Source: Mesorhizobium sp.
Lineage (GTDB): Bacteria; Pseudomonadota; Alphaproteobacteria; Rhizobiales; Rhizobiaceae
Assembly (NCBI RefSeq): GCF_023954305.1
Contig: NZ_JAMLIG010000001.1
Location: 1,364,001 to 1,428,000 of the forward strand
Length of the DNA: 64,000 bases
Reading direction: 5' to 3'
A program made the position numbers and the translations under genes. This document shows, piece after piece, positions 60,997-64,000 of the stretch. The notes under the pieces were generated by a model. It ran no database searches. It had not been told where the DNA came from and saw only the letters and a list, made by a program, of their open reading frames with translations. Numbering within the stretch: position 1 is the first letter of the stretch; each line of letters opens with the position of its first letter.

Positions 60997-62525
60997 TCCG
61001 CGGCTTCCTTCTGCTCGACGCCGGCCATGAGCAGTCCGAGTTCGCCTTCGGTCGCATCGGGCCCGCGCTCGCCGACGATACGGCCGTCGAACATCACCAG
61101 GATGCGGTCGGAGAGCGAGCGGATCTCGTCGAGCTCGACGGAGACGAGCAGCACCGCCTTGCCGGCATCGCGCATGGCGATCAGACGCTTGTGGATGAAC
61201 TCGATGGCGCCGACGTCGACGCCGCGCGTCGGCTGACCAACGATCAGCACGCCGGGGTCCTGCTCCATCTCGCGTGCCAGCACGATCTTCTGCTGGTTGC
61301 CGCCGGAAAAGTTCGCCGTCTTGAGATGGGGATCGGAAGGCCGGATGTCGTATTTGGCGATCTTGTCGCGGGCATCCGCCTCGACCGCTTTCAGGTCGAG
61401 GAACACGCCGTTCCGGTATTCGGGATCGTTGTGATAGCCGAGGATCGAGTTCTCATATTCCTCGAAGGGCAGGATCAATCCCATATGGTGGCGGTCTTCG
61501 GGGACATGGGCGAGGCCGCGCCGGCGCAGGTCGGCCGGATCCGCGGCGCCGGTGACGTCGACCGGACGCCCGTCGAGCGTGACCGTGCCGGAGACCGCCT
61601 TGCGGATGCCGGCGATGGTCTCGATCAGCTCCGACTGGCCGTTGCCGGCCACGCCGGCGATGCCGACGATTTCGCCGGCGCGCAGGTCGAAGGACACGTC
61701 CCTGACCATGGTGACGCCGCGCGAATCCTTGACGGTGAGGTTGCGCACCGAGAGCTTGATCTCGCCGGGCTTGGCTTCGCCCTTCTCGACATGCAGCAGC
61801 ACGCGGCGGCCGACCATCAGCTCGGCCAGTTCCTCGACGGTGGTCTCCGAGGTCTTTCGCGTCGCCACCATCTGGCCCTGGCGCATGACGGAGACATTGT
61901 CGGTCACGGCCATGATCTCGCGCAGCTTGTGCGTGATGAGGATGACCGTCTTTCCCTCGTCCTTCAGCCTCCGCAGGATAAGAAAGAGATGGTCAGCCTC
62001 GGCAGGGGTCAGGACGCCTGTCGGCTCGTCGAGGATGAGGATCTCGGCGCCGCGATAGAGCGCCTTGAGGATCTCCACGCGTTGCTGCAGCCCGACGGCG
62101 AGCTCCTCGATCACCGCGTCCGGCTCGACCTCGAGGCCGTATTCATCTTCGAGCCGCTGCAGCTCGCCCCTCGCCCTGGCAATGCCCCGGTTGAGAAGCG
62201 CGGCGCCCTCGGCACCGAGAATGATGTTTTCGAGCACGGTGAAATTCTCGACCAGCATGAAGTGCTGGTGCACCATGCCGATGCCGTGCGCGATCGCCTC
62301 GTTCGGCGTCTTGATCGCCACCGGCTTGCCGCCGATGCGGATCTCGCCGGAATCGGCCTGGTAGAAGCCGTAGAGGATCGACATCAGCGTCGACTTGCCC
62401 GCCCCGTTCTCGCCGATGATGCCGTGGATGGTGCCGGGTTCGACCTTGAGATGGATGTCGCGATTTGCCCGAACCGCGCCGAAGCTCTTGTTGATCCCGA
62501 CCAGCTCGATCGCCGCGTCCGTCAT
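60993..62525 (-). CDS. Nucleoside/sugar ABC transporter ATP-binding protein (two ABC domains)
   Basis: A 510-residue RbsA/YufO-type ATPase with two ABC domains. Domain 1 has GENGAGKST (about residues 38-46) and ILILDEPTGVL. Domain 2 has the altered P-loop GVAGNGQSE and FSGGNQQK signature with VLIVGQPTRGVD. It should energise import through the two permeases downstream. ATG 62525 is first in the operon. The substrate-binding BmpA-type lipoprotein gene usual for this class is not found in the window. Confidence 0.93.
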   Translation of the reverse strand: MTDAAIELVGINKSFGAVRANRDIHLKVEPGTIHGIIGENGAGKSTLMSILYGFYQADSGEIRIGGKPVAIKTPNEAIAHGIGMVHQHFMLVENFTVLENIILGAEGAALLNRGIARARGELQRLEDEYGLEVEPDAVIEELAVGLQQRVEILKALYRGAEILILDEPTGVLTPAEADHLFLILRRLKDEGKTVILITHKLREIMAVTDNVSVMRQGQMVATRKTSETTVEELAELMVGRRVLLHVEKGEAKPGEIKLSVRNLTVKDSRGVTMVRDVSFDLRAGEIVGIAGVAGNGQSELIETIAGIRKAVSGTVTLDGRPVDVTGAADPADLRRRGLAHVPEDRHHMGLILPFEEYENSILGYHNDPEYRNGVFLDLKAVEADARDKIAKYDIRPSDPHLKTANFSGGNQQKIVLAREMEQDPGVLIVGQPTRGVDVGAIEFIHKRLIAMRDAGKAVLLVSVELDEIRSLSDRILVMFDGRIVGERGPDATEGELGLLMAGVEQKEAAE

Positions 62526-62560
62526 ACGCCGTCCCGTTTCTCGGCCGGGTCCCTCCGGCT

Positions 62561-62578
62561 CTTTATCGTTTGGTCAAA
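62561..62578 (-). promoter_or_regulatory. Candidate operator or promoter element of the nucleoside operon
   Basis: On the minus strand the stretch reads TTTGACCAAACGATAAAG, 36 bases before the ATPase start. The TTGACC hexamer could be a -35 box, but no good -10 follows at the right distance. It may be a regulator site. Nothing else is seen in 62526-62684. Confidence 0.25.
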
Positions 62579-62684
62579 TTTCCTAGCATGGGGCGGGTTT
62601 CGATGCCAAGAACCCTCTGGACGCAGTCTCGACAAAAGGCGGCGTCATTGTCAATTTGAAACGCCGCGCCGAGGAGCGACCCGA

Positions 62685-62891
62685 ATGGATATGGACGAGC
62701 GCATCACCACGCTCGAACTGCTCGCCGCCGAGCAGGAACGAACGATCCACGAACTGTCGGCCGAGATCTCCAAGGCCTGGAGGACGATCGACGAGTTGAA
62801 CCGGCGGGTCGAGGCCATGGCGCTCAGGCTCACCGGCGTCGAAGAAGCCACTGCGCCGGAGATCCCGGTGACCAGGCCGCCGCATTGGTGA
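62685..62891 (+). CDS. slyX: SlyX family protein
   Basis: A 68-residue coiled-coil protein. Heptads run through ERITTLELLAAEQERTIHELSAEISKAWRTIDELNRRVEAM (in part), and the C-terminus ends PPHW, typical for SlyX. The function is unknown. ATG 62685 (or 62691, two codons later) has GAGGAG at 62671-62676. It is divergent from the ABC ATPase gene. The following 235 bases to glcB show no gene. Confidence 0.88.
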   Translation: MDMDERITTLELLAAEQERTIHELSAEISKAWRTIDELNRRVEAMALRLTGVEEATAPEIPVTRPPHW

Positions 62892-63126
62892 AGAGGTCCG
62901 CCACCCCGAAGACGAACGGATGAGGGACGATGTTCAGGCGCAGGCTCCAACCGCCGGGATTCCAGCAATGTCCGCACCTGGCGCTCGAGAGAAGATCGGA
63001 GGGAGCAAGATTCGACAATGGCGATGTATTTTTATCGCCTTTTGCGAACGCCATTCTCCGTGGGACAGCTTGACGCATCTCTCACCCCCGTGTTGAAGCG
63101 GGCGCGACGAAACTGGGAGTATGTGC

Positions 63127-64000
63127 ATGACCGACCGCATCGAGATAGACGGACTGCAAATCGCGCCGGAACTGCACGATTTCGTGGCCAGCGAGGCGCT
63201 GCCGGGAACCGGCATCGATCCGGCGAAGTTCTGGTCTGACTTCTCGGCGATCGTTCACGATCTGGCGCCGAAAAACCGTGCACTCCTTGCCCGCCGCGAC
63301 GAACTCCAGGCGAAGATCGACGCCTGGCACCGCGCCAACGGCGCGCCGAGCGATCTAGCCGCCTACAAGACCTTCCTCACCGAGATCGGCTACCTGCTCC
63401 CGGAAGGCCCCGACTTCTCCGTCTCGACTTCCAATGTCGATCCCGAGATCGCCACGATCGCCGGCCCGCAGCTGGTCGTCCCGGTGATGAACGCCCGATA
63501 CGCGCTGAATGCCGCCAATGCTCGCTGGGGCTCGCTCTACGACGCGCTCTACGGCACGGACGCCATCCCCGAAACCGAAGGCGCCGATAAGGGCCAGGGC
63601 TACAATCCGGCGCGCGGCGCCAAGGTGATCGCCTGGGCCCGCGCCTTTCTCGACGAGAGCGCACCCCTCGACGGGGCGTCCTGGTCAGAGGTCAAGTCCT
63701 TCGACGTCGCCATGGGCCGGCTTGCCGTCACGCTCCTCGACGGCACCATGACCGGCCTCAAAGACGGTGCGCAGTTCGCCGGGTATATCGGCTCGCCCTC
63801 GGCGCCGTCGCGATTCCTGCTGCGCAAAAATGGCCTCCTGATCGAGGTGATCATCGACGCCTCCTCGGCGATCGGCAGGGACGATCCGGCCAACATTTCC
63901 GACGTCTGGCTGGAATCGGCCATCACCACGATCATGGACTGCGAGGATTCGATTGCCGCCGTCGACGCCGAGGACAAGGTCGTCGTCTACCGCAACTGGC
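63127..64000 (+). CDS. glcB: Malate synthase G, N-terminal part
   Basis: The first 291 codons of malate synthase G, which condenses glyoxylate and acetyl-CoA to malate; the gene runs past the window end. It begins MTDRIEIDGLQIAPELHDFV and continues with LPEGPDFSVSTSNVDPEIA and GPQLVVPVMNARYALNAANARWGSLYDALYGTD (in part), typical of the G isoform, which has an inserted alpha/beta domain (seen here from about residue 140). The late segment TTIMDCEDSIAAVDAEDKV leads into the catalytic barrel. ATG 63127 is eight bases after GGGAG; ATG 63121 is possible. Confidence 0.95.
   Translation, partial: MTDRIEIDGLQIAPELHDFVASEALPGTGIDPAKFWSDFSAIVHDLAPKNRALLARRDELQAKIDAWHRANGAPSDLAAYKTFLTEIGYLLPEGPDFSVSTSNVDPEIATIAGPQLVVPVMNARYALNAANARWGSLYDALYGTDAIPETEGADKGQGYNPARGAKVIAWARAFLDESAPLDGASWSEVKSFDVAMGRLAVTLLDGTMTGLKDGAQFAGYIGSPSAPSRFLLRKNGLLIEVIIDASSAIGRDDPANISDVWLESAITTIMDCEDSIAAVDAEDKVVVYRNW

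Overview
The window is GC-rich chromosomal DNA from an alphaproteobacterium, most probably a Rhizobiales member of the Phyllobacteriaceae/Mesorhizobium type. The evidence is the rpsT-dnaA-dnaN-recF block, the ubiE-ubiB-coaBC order, a complete Caulobacter/Rhizobium-type tad/cpa pilus locus and small families such as DUF2244, DUF4112 and DUF6356. The assignment rests on gene content and order only. I saw no tRNA, rRNA, transposase gene, phage gene or CRISPR array. Genes are tightly packed, often with 4-base start/stop overlaps.

Layout. 0-3.6 kb: the end of a Yej-type peptide/microcin ABC importer operon (yejE, yejF) with a vapBC toxin-antitoxin pair between the two genes, then a GhrA-like reductase. 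3.6-6.2 kb: NlpC/P60 hydrolase, MarR regulator and M17 aminopeptidase on the minus strand. 6.6-19.1 kb: tad pilus locus. flp-cpaABCDEF-tadBC is one minus-strand unit. tadD, a secretin-N-domain protein and two TadE-like pseudopilins lie on the plus strand. 19.2-27.4 kb: deoB-mutM, a crotonase, rpsT, dnaA, dnaN, recF. 27.6-36 kb: Ada-like protein, parDE, nth, membrane proteins, HAD phosphatase-dut, Lrp, ArsR-SRPBCC-VOC and a decayed SRPBCC copy. 36-46.5 kb: glutaminase, MFS, ICL-like lyase, prfC, higBA, peroxiredoxin, coaBC and a second PIN toxin locus. 46.5-49 kb: ubiB and ubiE. 49-62.5 kb: nucleoside salvage and catabolism (add and upp on plus; ABC ATPase, isochorismatase-like protein, two permeases, cdd, punA, deoC, double-domain ALDH and deoA on minus). 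62.7-64 kb: slyX and the start of glcB.

How the genes work together. The minus-strand run 62.5-52.0 kb reads as one nucleoside pathway. An RbsA-type ATPase and two permeases import nucleosides, Cdd deaminates cytidine, PunA and DeoA phosphorolyse purine nucleosides and thymidine, DeoB (30 kb away) makes deoxyribose-5-phosphate, DeoC splits it to glyceraldehyde-3-phosphate and acetaldehyde, and the ALDH is placed to oxidise the acetaldehyde. Add and Upp handle adenosine and uracil.

The most unusual signals are these. (1) Two PIN-domain toxin-antitoxin modules sit inside housekeeping operons (yejE/yejF and ubiB/coaBC), joined to the host genes by overlaps or gaps of a few bases. (2) There is a family of long C-rich palindromic intergenic elements, one of which is split by a nested MITE-like element flanked by CTAG. 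(3) An isochorismatase-fold protein in the nucleoside transporter operon has Ser at the nucleophile position. (4) A 58-codon gene beside dut has been easy to overlook.
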